DNA from: Comamonadaceae bacterium
Lineage (GTDB): Bacteria; Pseudomonadota; Gammaproteobacteria; Burkholderiales; Burkholderiaceae_C
Direction: 5' to 3'
Assembly: GCA_027488255.1 (NCBI GenBank)
Contig: JAIYBZ010000013.1
Location: forward strand, 1-53,374
Length of the DNA stretch: 53,374 nucleotides
In this document: piece by piece, positions 46,441 to 53,374 of the stretch
Position numbering within the stretch: the stretch's first letter is position 1
Layout: every line of letters begins with the position of its first letter
Translations under genes and position numbers: made by a program
The notes under the pieces: model-generated
Database searches by the model: none
Seen by the model: only the letters and a program-made list of their open reading frames with translations
What the model was told of the DNA's origin: nothing

Positions 46441-47289
46441 ATGCGCATTGACCAACTTCTTGTCGAGCGTGGCTTGGCCGCTTCTCGCTCTCAGGCCCAG
46501 CGCCTGATTGCTGGGGGCGTTCAGTGGCAGCAAGCCGACGGGACGTGGCGTGCCATTGTGAAAAACCGCGACGAGGTGCCCGAAGGCGCTCCATTGGAGT
46601 TGCTGGACGATGCCGAGTCGCGCTATGTTTCGCGCGGGGGGCTCAAGCTCGAAGGTGCCTTGAAAGTCACAGGCCTGAAGGTCTCGGGCCTGCGTTGCCT
46701 GGATGTGGGGCAAAGCACCGGAGGCTTCACCGATTGTCTGTTGCAGCAAGGGGCGGCCGAGGTGGTGGGCATTGATGTGGGCCATGCCCAAGTGCATCCG
46801 CGCATCCGCGATGACGAACGGGTGGTGTGCATCGAAGGGGTGAATGCCCGCGAACTCGAGCCGGGCGACGAGCGCGTGCCCGATGCCTCAGATGGTTTCG
46901 ACTTGCTGGTGGGCGATGTGTCTTTCATTTCACTCACCTTGGTCTTGCCGGGCGTCGTGCATTTGCTCAAACCCGACGGGCAACTGCTGATGTTGGTGAA
47001 ACCCCAATTTGAGTTGCAACCCGGCCAAGTGGGCAAGGGCGGCATCGTCAAAGACGAGGGCCTGTATGCCTTTGTGGAAGACCGCGTGCGCAACGCACTG
47101 ACCGATTTGGGCCTGCATGTGCAGGCTTGGTTGAACAGCGCCATCGACGGCGGCGACGGCAACCGCGAATTTTTTGTGCAAGCCTGTTGGCCCGACCCGG
47201 CGGCGGTGTTGCCGGCGCGCCAAGCGCAACGCTTTGCGCACGAGGCCGATTTGGCGGCCAAAGCCTATGCCAAGGCGCATGACTATTGA
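46441..47289 (+). CDS. tlyA: TlyA-family rRNA methyltransferase
   Basis: 282-residue protein with an S4 RNA-binding domain (1-60, MRIDQLLVERGLAASRSQAQ) and an FtsJ-like SAM domain. RYVSRGGLKLEGAL carries the conserved lysine (K69), CLDVGQSTGGFTDCLLQQ is the SAM loop, and GDVSFISLTLVLP the acidic motif. TlyA enzymes 2'-O-methylate cytidines of 16S and/or 23S rRNA. It lies between ahcY and metF in the riboswitch operon; its by-product is SAH. Its end overlaps the possible early metF start. Confidence 0.9.
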   Translation: MRIDQLLVERGLAASRSQAQRLIAGGVQWQQADGTWRAIVKNRDEVPEGAPLELLDDAESRYVSRGGLKLEGALKVTGLKVSGLRCLDVGQSTGGFTDCLLQQGAAEVVGIDVGHAQVHPRIRDDERVVCIEGVNARELEPGDERVPDASDGFDLLVGDVSFISLTLVLPGVVHLLKPDGQLLMLVKPQFELQPGQVGKGGIVKDEGLYAFVEDRVRNALTDLGLHVQAWLNSAIDGGDGNREFFVQACWPDPAAVLPARQAQRFAHEADLAAKAYAKAHDY

Positions 47290-47305
47290 AGAGAAAGCTG
47301 AAGTG

Positions 47306-48136
47306 ATGTCTGGTTTGAAATTGCCCATCAGTCTGGAATTTTTTCCACCCAAAACACCCGAAGGCGCTGAGAAGTTGCGCGGTGTGCGGCAACAGTTGTA
47401 TGGTTTGAAGCCCGAGTTTTGCTCGGTCACTTATGGTGCCGGCGGCTCTACGCAAGAGGGCACCTTTGCCACGGTGGGCGCCATTTTGAAAGAAGGCGTT
47501 GCGGCGGCTTCGCACTTTTCTTGCATCGGGGCCACCAAGTCTTCGGTGCGCGAAGAACTGGCGACTTTGAAAGGCATGGGCGTCAAGCGCTTGGTGGCCT
47601 TGCGCGGCGATTTGCCCAGCGGCTATGGTGCTGGCGGGGAGTTTCATTACGCCAGTGATTTGGTCGCCTTTATCCGCGCAGAGACGGGCGATGATTTCCA
47701 CATTGAAGTGGCCGCTTACCCCGAGATTCATCCGCAAGCCAAATCGCCCGAGGCCGATTTGCAGGCCTTCGTGGCCAAGGTCAAGGCCGGTGCCAACTCG
47801 GCCATCACCCAATACTTTTACAACAGCGACGCCTACTTCCGCTTTGTCGACGACGCCTACAAACTGGGCGTGGACGTGCCCATCGTGCCGGGCATCATGC
47901 CCATCACCAGCTCGTCACAGTTGTTGCGTTTCTCGGATGCTTGCGGTGCCGAGATTCCGCGTTGGATCCGCTTGCGTTTGCAGGCTTATGGGGACGACAC
48001 GACTTCGATCAAAGCGTTTGGTCTGGATGTGGTGGCCGATTTGTGCGAGCAGCTCATCAACGGCGGAGTGCCTGCCTTGCACTTTTACACCATGAACCAA
48101 AGCGCGCCCACGACAGACATTCTCAATCGCTTGTGA
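47306..48136 (+). CDS. metF: 5,10-methylenetetrahydrofolate reductase
   Basis: 276-residue FAD enzyme that makes 5-methyl-THF for methionine synthesis. ISLEFFPPKTPEGAEKLR with the catalytic Glu, FCSVTYGAGGSTQEGTF, RLVALRGDLPSGYGAGGEF and GANSAITQYFYN are MetF hallmarks. I chose ATG 47306; an in-frame ATG at 47279, overlapping tlyA, would add nine residues. With ahcY it completes the methyl cycle: AhcY returns homocysteine, MetF provides the methyl group. Confidence 0.94.
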   Translation: MSGLKLPISLEFFPPKTPEGAEKLRGVRQQLYGLKPEFCSVTYGAGGSTQEGTFATVGAILKEGVAAASHFSCIGATKSSVREELATLKGMGVKRLVALRGDLPSGYGAGGEFHYASDLVAFIRAETGDDFHIEVAAYPEIHPQAKSPEADLQAFVAKVKAGANSAITQYFYNSDAYFRFVDDAYKLGVDVPIVPGIMPITSSSQLLRFSDACGAEIPRWIRLRLQAYGDDTTSIKAFGLDVVADLCEQLINGGVPALHFYTMNQSAPTTDILNRL

Positions 48137-48186
48137 AATTTGTTTTGCGAGAGCCTTGGCTTCTTGCCATTTGAGGCCATGCCATT

Positions 48187-48224
48187 GCCCTGAACTTTGC
48201 TGCAAAGTCAGGGCGTTTTTTTTT
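48187..48224 (+). terminator. Terminator of the ahcY-tlyA-metF operon
   Basis: GCCCTGA(A)CTTT pairs with AAAGTCAGGGC (one bulged A, loop GCTGC), followed by a G and a run of nine T. It is 50 bp past metF and works only in the plus direction. Confidence 0.88.
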
Positions 48225-48247
48225 GGGGTGTTTAGCCCGATGGCTTG

Positions 48248-49351
48248 TCAGCGCTCGTCAAAGCTCACCACCACCCGATCGCTGGTGGGTCGGGCTTGGC
48301 AAGACAGAATGAAGCCTTGTTCGACTTCGGGTTTTTCGAGGGTGAAATTTTTCTCCATCTCGGTGGTACCTTGCACCACTTTGCAGCGGCATGTGCAGCA
48401 CACGCCAGCCTTGCACGAATAAGGCAAGTCCAGACCCAAAGACAGCGCCACATCCAGAATTTTTTCGTTTCTGTTCATCGGCATGTCATAGGGTTTGCCG
48501 TCCAGCATGACGGTCAGTTGCACCTCTCCGGTGTGACGCGTGGCGGCTTGGCCCAGCACCGCTTGGCGGCGTTGCTCGGGGCTGAGCGCGTCGAGTGTGG
48601 GCGAGCTGAAGCGCTCGGTGCGGATGCGTTCGGGCTTGACGCCTGCCGTGAGCAAAGCCTGCTCGGTGGCTTCAATCATGGCCTCAGGGCCGCAGATGAA
48701 CACTTCGTCCATGCTGCCCACGGGCAAAAATGCGTCAATGATGGCCTGCACTTTGGCCGCATCAATGCGGCCTTCCAGCAAGGGCACTTCTTGCGCTTGG
48801 CGCGACAAGATGTGAATCAGCGTCAGGCGATCGGGGTAACGGTCTTTCAGGTCTTGCAGCGCTTCATTGAACATCACGCTGTCCATGCGGCGATTGCCAT
48901 AGACCAAGGTGAATTTAGAGTCGGTTTGCTCTTCCAGCGTGCTCGACAAAATCGACAAGATGGGGGTGATGCCCGAGCCGGCCGCAAACCCGACGCGGTG
49001 GATCGCACGGGGACGCTGCACCACAAAGCGGCCGTCGGGCGGCATCACGCGCAGGGTGTCGCCGGCCTTGAGTTGGGTCGCCGCCCAGTTGGAAAAGACA
49101 CCGCCCTCAACAGGCCGAATGCCGACTTCAAGCGTGCCGGCACTTTGCAACTGGCTGCGCGCCGAGCTGATGGAATAACTGCGGCGCACCTCTTCATTGC
49201 CAATGGTGGCACGCAGCGTCAAAAACTGACCGGGCTGAAAGTCAAATTGCGCTTGCAAGGCGGCGGGCACTTGCAGCGAAATGGCCACGGCCCCAGCGGC
49301 TTCGGGGGTGATGCGTGCGACTTGGAGGTCATGAAAGCGTGGTGCGGACAT
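48248..49351 (-). CDS. paaE: 1,2-phenylacetyl-CoA epoxidase, reductase subunit PaaE
   Basis: 367-residue reductase that passes electrons from NADPH to the diiron PaaA. Order: FAD domain (RRSYSISSARSQLQ), NADPH domain (GFAAGSGITPILSIL), and a plant-type [2Fe-2S] domain with C313, C318, C321 and C351. The last gene of paaABCDE, it follows paaD by 24 bp. It is convergent with metF. Confidence 0.93.
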   Translation of the reverse strand: MSAPRFHDLQVARITPEAAGAVAISLQVPAALQAQFDFQPGQFLTLRATIGNEEVRRSYSISSARSQLQSAGTLEVGIRPVEGGVFSNWAATQLKAGDTLRVMPPDGRFVVQRPRAIHRVGFAAGSGITPILSILSSTLEEQTDSKFTLVYGNRRMDSVMFNEALQDLKDRYPDRLTLIHILSRQAQEVPLLEGRIDAAKVQAIIDAFLPVGSMDEVFICGPEAMIEATEQALLTAGVKPERIRTERFSSPTLDALSPEQRRQAVLGQAATRHTGEVQLTVMLDGKPYDMPMNRNEKILDVALSLGLDLPYSCKAGVCCTCRCKVVQGTTEMEKNFTLEKPEVEQGFILSCQARPTSDRVVVSFDER

Positions 49352-49375
49352 GGTGCTTCAGGGCGGCAAGGCCGC

Positions 49376-49912
49376 TCAGTAAGGTTTGAAATAATCGAAG
49401 GGCTCCATGCACGACAAGCACCGGTAAAGGGCTTTGCAGGCCGTTGAGCCGAAGTGAGAGGTCTCGGTGGTGTTGGCCGAGCCGCATTGCGGGCAGTTCA
49501 CCACTTCGGGGGCGCTGCCGCGCGCAGCAAACTGCACCACTTGTGCGCTGCCCGAGGGCGCGCTGGCACAGGCATGCGGTGGCGCAATGCCATAGGCGCG
49601 CAATTTTTCGCGTGCCTCATCGCTCATCCAGTCGGTGGTCCATGCGGGCGCCAATTGTGTGACCACGCGGCCTTGCAAGCCATGTTGCTTCAGCAGCGCC
49701 TGCACATCGTCTTCGATTTGACCCATGGCGGGGCAGCCGCTGTAGGTCGGGGTGATGACGATTTCGAGCCCGGTTTCGCCCGCCCGCACATCCCGCAAGA
49801 TGCCCAATTCGCGCAAGGTGACGACCGGAATTTCAGGGTCGGTCAAGGTCTCAAGCAATGTCCAAGCGCGGGCTTCATCGCTGGTGCGTGATGCGGTGGC
49901 GTTGGGACTCAT
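49376..49912 (-). CDS. paaD: 1,2-phenylacetyl-CoA epoxidase subunit PaaD
   Basis: 178-residue protein with a MIP18/SufT-like domain (TLTDPEIPVVTLRELGILRD; PTYSGCPAMGQIEDDVQ) and a C-terminal zinc-ribbon-like CPQCGS...CKALYRCLSC motif. PaaD is needed to mature the diiron or Fe-S cofactors of the epoxidase. ATG 49912 was chosen; a TTG at 49927 is in frame but would overlap the paaC end. The gap to paaC is 8 bp. Confidence 0.92.
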   Translation of the reverse strand: MSPNATASRTSDEARAWTLLETLTDPEIPVVTLRELGILRDVRAGETGLEIVITPTYSGCPAMGQIEDDVQALLKQHGLQGRVVTQLAPAWTTDWMSDEAREKLRAYGIAPPHACASAPSGSAQVVQFAARGSAPEVVNCPQCGSANTTETSHFGSTACKALYRCLSCMEPFDYFKPY

Positions 49913-49920
49913 GGGGTGGC

Positions 49921-50703
49921 TCACCAAGTGGCTTGCGGATGGGCACGCGCCAGGCTTTGCATTTCGGCCAAGACAAAGCCCAAGTGCTCAGAGTGAACGC
50001 CTTGTTTGCCGGTGGAGACAAAACCCCCTGCATCGGGACGTTTCAGTTGGGCTTCTTGCAAGGCCTCATTGACGATCTGGTCCCAGTTGTCGCGCAGTGC
50101 AGCGGTGTTGAGGCCGGTGCCGTTGGCAAGTGCCAAATTTTCAGCGGGGCTGGTCGCCCAAAATTCTTGGGTGTAGGGCAGCAATTGATGGACCGCGTTT
50201 TGCACTCTGGCGTGCGACTCGGCCGTGCCATCGCCCAATCGGACCAACCAGTCGCGCGAATGGCGCAAGTGGTAACGCACTTCTTTCAGTGACTTGGCCG
50301 CGATCGCCGCCAGTTGCGTGTCTTTCGAGTGTTGCAATTGGTCCCAGACCAACACCATCAGGCTGCTGTAAAAAAAGTTGCGCACGATGGTGATCGCAAA
50401 ATCGCGGTCACCCACGGCGGTTGCCGACATCAGGGGTTGGTGTGGCAACTCGCAAAGCGTGAAGTTTTTAAAGTCCGGTACATCGCGAAAGTACGCCAGC
50501 GTGTCTTCGGTCGCGCCATTGCCTTGCAGTTCGGCGGCGTATTGGTACAGCATGCGGGCCTGGCCAATCAGGTCGAGGCTGTTGTTAGACAGGGCAATGT
50601 CTTCTTCCAAGATGGGGCCGTGGCCGCACCATTCGGCGTTGCGCTGGCCCAAAATCAGGGCGTTGTCGGCCAGGTGCAGCAAGTAATCAATTGGGGCGTT
50701 CAT
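49921..50703 (-). CDS. paaC: 1,2-phenylacetyl-CoA epoxidase, structural subunit PaaC
   Basis: 260-residue ferritin-like subunit that forms the catalytic core with PaaA but lacks a full diiron site. YLLHLADNALILGQRNAEWC and EEDIALSNNSLDLIGQAR are typical starts. RHSRDWLVRLGDGTAESHAR is also conserved. ATG 50703 is preferred; GTG 50715 overlaps the paaB stop and would add MSGS. Confidence 0.93.
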   Translation of the reverse strand: MNAPIDYLLHLADNALILGQRNAEWCGHGPILEEDIALSNNSLDLIGQARMLYQYAAELQGNGATEDTLAYFRDVPDFKNFTLCELPHQPLMSATAVGDRDFAITIVRNFFYSSLMVLVWDQLQHSKDTQLAAIAAKSLKEVRYHLRHSRDWLVRLGDGTAESHARVQNAVHQLLPYTQEFWATSPAENLALANGTGLNTAALRDNWDQIVNEALQEAQLKRPDAGGFVSTGKQGVHSEHLGFVLAEMQSLARAHPQATW

Positions 50704-50711
50704 GCTGCCGC

Positions 50712-51008
50712 TCACATGTGACCGACTTCGTCGGGAATGACGTAGAAGGTGGGGTGGCGGTACACCTTGTCGCTGGCCGGGTCAAAAAACTCGGGCTTGT
50801 CGTTCGGTTCGCTGGCCGAAATATTGGCCGAGGGCACCACCCAAATGCTCACGCCTTCTTGGCGGCGGGTGTACACATCGCGTGCCATTTGCAGCGCGTG
50901 CTCAGCGTCTGATGCGTGCAAACTGCCGCAGTGCTTGTGCTCCAAGCCTTGTTTGCTGCGCACAAAAACTTCCCACAAGGGCCATTCTTTGAGTGCGGGA
51001 GTGCTCAT
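50712..51008 (-). CDS. paaB: 1,2-phenylacetyl-CoA epoxidase subunit PaaB
   Basis: 98-residue small subunit of the phenylacetyl-CoA epoxidase. [20 protein letters not shown], and [19 protein letters not shown] are family hallmarks, as is the C-terminal [16 protein letters not shown]. It bridges the PaaAC dimers. Its ATG overlaps the paaA stop by 4 bp. Confidence 0.94.
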   Translation of the reverse strand: MSTPALKEWPLWEVFVRSKQGLEHKHCGSLHASDAEHALQMARDVYTRRQEGVSIWVVPSANISASEPNDKPEFFDPASDKVYRHPTFYVIPDEVGHM

Positions 51009-52036
51009 GCTGCTTCCTTCATTTGGCGAGATTGTTGTTTTTGGGCGTGCGCCAAGGCGGCTTCACGCACCCAAGCGCCGTCGTTCCAAGCCTTCACGCG
51101 TGCGCCCAAACGTTCTTTGTTGCAGGGGCCGTTGCCATTGACGGTGGCCCAAAACTCGTCCCAATCGATCTGGCCGTAGTCGTGCGCTTGGCGGGCTTCG
51201 TTCCATTTCAAGTCGGGGTCGGGCAGGGTCACACCCAGCACTTTGGCTTGCGGCACGGTGGCATCGACAAATTTTTGACGCAAGTCGTCGTTGCTGATGC
51301 GTTTGATGCCCCAGCGCATGCCTTGCGCACTGTTGGGGCTGTCTGCATCGGGGGGGCCAAACATGGCCAAGCACTTCCACCACCAGCGGTTCACAGCGTC
51401 TTGCACCATGGCTTTTTGCTCGGCCGTGCCTTGCATCATCACCAGCAAAGCCTCGTAGCCTTGGCGTTGGTGGAACGACTCTTCTTTGCACACCCGCACC
51501 ATGGCGCGGGCATACGGGCCATAGGAGCAGCGGCACAGGGGCACTTGGTTCATGATGGCGGCGCCATCGACCAGCCAACCGACCACGCCCACGTCGGCCC
51601 AGTTCAGGGTGGGGTAATTGAAGATCGAGCTGTACTTGGCTTTGCCGGTGTGCAGGGCTTCCAGCATTTGGTCGCGGCTGGTGCCCAGTGTTTCGGCGGC
51701 GCTGTAAAGGTACAGGCCATGTCCGCCTTCGTCTTGCACTTTGGCGATCAAGATGGCTTTGCGCTTCAGGCTGGGCGCGCGGCTGATCCAATTGCCTTCA
51801 GGCAGCATGCCGACAATTTCGCTGTGCGCGTGTTGGCTGATTTGGCGCACCAAGGTCTTGCGATAGGCCTCAGGCATCCATTCACGGGGTTCGATGCGGC
51901 CATCGGCGTCGATGCGCGCGTCAAATTGCGCCTGCAAAGCGGCATCGTGGGCGTTCATGGCTTTGGGGACGGCTTTCAGGCCGGCAGACTTGGCGTCTTC
52001 GGTTCCGTCCGGGACGCTGAATGATTGCGTGTACAT
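51005..52036 (-). CDS. paaA: 1,2-phenylacetyl-CoA epoxidase, catalytic subunit PaaA
   Basis: 343-residue diiron monooxygenase subunit that epoxidises the ring of phenylacetyl-CoA. The iron ligands fall in [17 protein letters not shown] and [16 protein letters not shown] (EXXH pairs). The N-terminus has [20 protein letters not shown], about 15-20 residues longer than E. coli PaaA. ATG 52036 has AGGAG 6-7 bases upstream. It is the first gene of paaABCDE, just behind a TetR-type palindrome. Confidence 0.95.
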   Translation of the reverse strand: MYTQSFSVPDGTEDAKSAGLKAVPKAMNAHDAALQAQFDARIDADGRIEPREWMPEAYRKTLVRQISQHAHSEIVGMLPEGNWISRAPSLKRKAILIAKVQDEGGHGLYLYSAAETLGTSRDQMLEALHTGKAKYSSIFNYPTLNWADVGVVGWLVDGAAIMNQVPLCRCSYGPYARAMVRVCKEESFHQRQGYEALLVMMQGTAEQKAMVQDAVNRWWWKCLAMFGPPDADSPNSAQGMRWGIKRISNDDLRQKFVDATVPQAKVLGVTLPDPDLKWNEARQAHDYGQIDWDEFWATVNGNGPCNKERLGARVKAWNDGAWVREAALAHAQKQQSRQMKEAA

Positions 52037-52084
52037 GGGCTACTCCTGCGCCAAACAGGATGGGATGATCGCGGCGCGGGGCCC

Positions 52085-52120
52085 AGTATACCAATTAACC
52101 GACCGGGCGGTCGGTTAATT
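52085..52120 (-). promoter_or_regulatory. paa promoter with PaaR/TetR-type operator
   Basis: Palindrome 52093-52120: arms AATTAACCGACC / GGTCGGTTAATT around GGGC. The -10 TATACT on the minus strand is at 52085-52090, so the operator covers the spacer and -35 region. This suggests repression by a TetR regulator such as PaaR, which is not encoded in the window. The -35 is weak. Confidence 0.78.
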
Positions 52121-52166
52121 TAATGCCCTCAAGCTCGGGACTTTCCCTGAGCGAAAACGCAGAGCA

Positions 52167-53054
52167 TCAAGACGATTCGACCTGCCAGCTTTTGCCAGTG
52201 CCGCGTGCCAGCGCGGGGCCGACCACATCCAGGGCTTGTCGGATTTGGTCTTTCAAGGTGAAAGGCGGGTTGATGACAAACATGCCGCTGGCCACCAAAC
52301 CGCCTTCGTCACCCGTGCCACGGCCAATGGCCAGGGTGGCGTTGAGCCAAGGCTTTTGCGCTTGGTTGGCCAAGGTACGCAGTCGGCGAGGCAGATCGTG
52401 GGCTTCGGGGCGGGGAATGATCGGGTACCAGACCAAATAAGTGCCCGTTGAAAAGCGCTTCAGGTATTCCTGAATGACATTGGCCACCTTGGCGTAGTCA
52501 GATTTGATCTCGTAGCTGGGATCGATCAGCACCATGGCCCGTTTAGAGCCGGTGGCCGAAGCCGGAGGAGGCAGCAGTTTCTTCAGGGCTTCAAACCCGT
52601 CCTCGCGGCTGACGGTGACGGTGCGCCCCGCGCCCAGTTGGGCGATATTGGAGATCAACGATTTGCTGTCGGTGGGGTGCAACTCAAACAGGCGCAGGCG
52701 GTCACGCGACTCGTGCCGCATCAGTTTTTGCATTAAAAAAGGCGAGCCAGGGTAAATGCGTGCTTGCCCGTTCGGGTTGAAACTGGCGATTTGTTCCAGA
52801 TAATCTTGCACCGGGTCCGGCAAAACAGAGTGTTTGTCCACTGCCGCCAACAGTTTGAAAAGCCCATCTTCGGCTTCGGCCCCTTTTTGCGAATAATCCC
52901 CGTCCAGTCGGTACAAACCGGCCCCAGCATGCGTGTCGATGAGGGTGATGCCGGCCTCTTTTTGCATGAGGTGGCGCAGGGTGGCCAGCAAAGTGATGTG
53001 TTTGAGCACATCCGCATGGTTGCCGGCGTGAAAAGCGTGTCGATAACTGAACAT
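52167..53054 (-). CDS. rlmJ: 23S rRNA (adenine(2030)-N6)-methyltransferase
   Basis: 295-residue RlmJ-type N6-adenine methyltransferase. MFSYRHAFHAGNHADVLKH is the hallmark start, TLIDTHAGAGLYRLD the SAM loop, and VLIDPSYEIKSDY the DPPY-like catalytic motif (here DPSY). GLVASGMFVINPP is also typical. ATG 53054 fits the family; the open frame to 53168 runs into the rplM promoter and is rejected. Confidence 0.93.
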   Translation of the reverse strand: MFSYRHAFHAGNHADVLKHITLLATLRHLMQKEAGITLIDTHAGAGLYRLDGDYSQKGAEAEDGLFKLLAAVDKHSVLPDPVQDYLEQIASFNPNGQARIYPGSPFLMQKLMRHESRDRLRLFELHPTDSKSLISNIAQLGAGRTVTVSREDGFEALKKLLPPPASATGSKRAMVLIDPSYEIKSDYAKVANVIQEYLKRFSTGTYLVWYPIIPRPEAHDLPRRLRTLANQAQKPWLNATLAIGRGTGDEGGLVASGMFVINPPFTLKDQIRQALDVVGPALARGTGKSWQVESS

Positions 53055-53097
53055 GCTCCGATGGTAACCAATAAGCCCCCTAACCCTTGATTTTTTG

Positions 53098-53249
53098 TAT
53101 AATGGAAAGCTTCGCAGCGCTTTGTGGTCCCGCGGCGAAGACGCCCAAACCCTCACGGGTCGAAGCAAACTGCCACCTAAGAGGTTCCCAAAAGAGGAAC
53201 ACCGACCGTGGAAAAGGACCCGACAAACCTTTCTTTAAAGAGAAATCTC
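53098..53249 (+). promoter_or_regulatory. rplM promoter -10 and 146-base leader
   Basis: A perfect TATAAT is at 53098-53103; the -35 is poor. A leader of ~140 bases precedes rplM. It can form a small hairpin (GTTCC / GGAAC near 53184-53200). Ribosomal protein operons are often autoregulated through such leaders, but no known L13 leader structure was recognised. Confidence 0.5.
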
Positions 53250-53374
53250 ATGACTACAACTTTCAGCGCCAAACCCGCTGAGGTCGTGCACGAGTGGTTT
53301 GTGATTGACGCGACCGACAAGGTCCTCGGACGAGTAGCCAGCGAAGTTGCTCTCCGTTTGCGCGGCAAACACAA
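53250..53374 (+). CDS. rplM: 50S ribosomal protein L13 (partial)
   Basis: The first 41 complete codons of L13, cut by the window edge. Starts [20 protein letters not shown], then [20 protein letters not shown], the usual L13 N-terminus. ATG 53250 has AAAGAGA upstream. rpsI normally follows rplM outside the window. Confidence 0.93.

Noticed and set aside
52133..52153. Hairpin GCTCGGG / CCTGAGC as the rlmJ terminator
   Set aside because: The stem has a G-U pair and there is no T-run on the minus strand.

Overview
The window is a chromosomal segment of a betaproteobacterium, most likely a Comamonadaceae/Burkholderiales member. This is an inference from the gene content and order (corC-lnt-glyQ-glyS-gmhB-plsC, an SAH riboswitch before ahcY-tlyA-metF, a LiuR-type MerR regulator with a leucine cluster, paaABCDE, a double-length UvrA) and from the GC-rich codon use with many TTG leucine codons. 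No CRISPR array, insertion sequence, phage gene or tRNA was seen. Almost every base lies in a recognisable gene or a short regulatory gap.

Layout. 1-412: end of an rRNA operon (23S 3' end, 5S, terminator). 426-3056 (-): an MBL hydrolase and a FadD-type acyl-CoA ligase. 3217-12049 (+): a GNAT protein, then a compact envelope/translation run (corC, lnt, glyQ, glyS, gmhB, plsC, YgjP-like metalloprotease). 12040-28413: a large leucine/isovalerate catabolic region. It has liuR with two near-identical palindromic operators, a divergent MBL hydrolase, thioesterase, liuA, carbonic anhydrase, thiolase, a second acyl-CoA dehydrogenase, a divergent AraC-type regulator, liuB, liuC, liuD and liuE. Several small housekeeping genes (rhodanese, YchJ, HAD, GhrA-like, YbaK-like, DUF1289) are interspersed.

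28437-34836: a DsbA-fold isomerase, then a transport section with an ActP-like symporter, its DUF4212 small subunit, a TPR protein and a small membrane protein on the minus strand, facing an MHS-type MFS transporter on the plus strand. Both transporters carry a long Ala/Lys-rich hydrophilic insert. 34925-41055: an unlisted 56-residue membrane-anchored protein between two terminators, then a 1931-residue UvrA-like protein with four ABC modules. 41056-44690 (-): a methyltransferase, a HAD phosphatase and prfC.

44786-48136 (+): a methyl-cycle operon, ahcY-tlyA-metF, behind an SAH riboswitch whose pseudoknot strand overlaps an intrinsic terminator, as expected of a ligand-ON switch. 48248-52036 (-): paaABCDE with a TetR/PaaR-type palindrome over its promoter. 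52167-53374: rlmJ (-) and the first 41 complete codons of rplM (+). I found no clearly undescribed system. The strongest leads for a second look are the riboswitch/terminator overlap, the paired LiuR promoters, the tandem UvrA with its small neighbour, and the transporter inserts.
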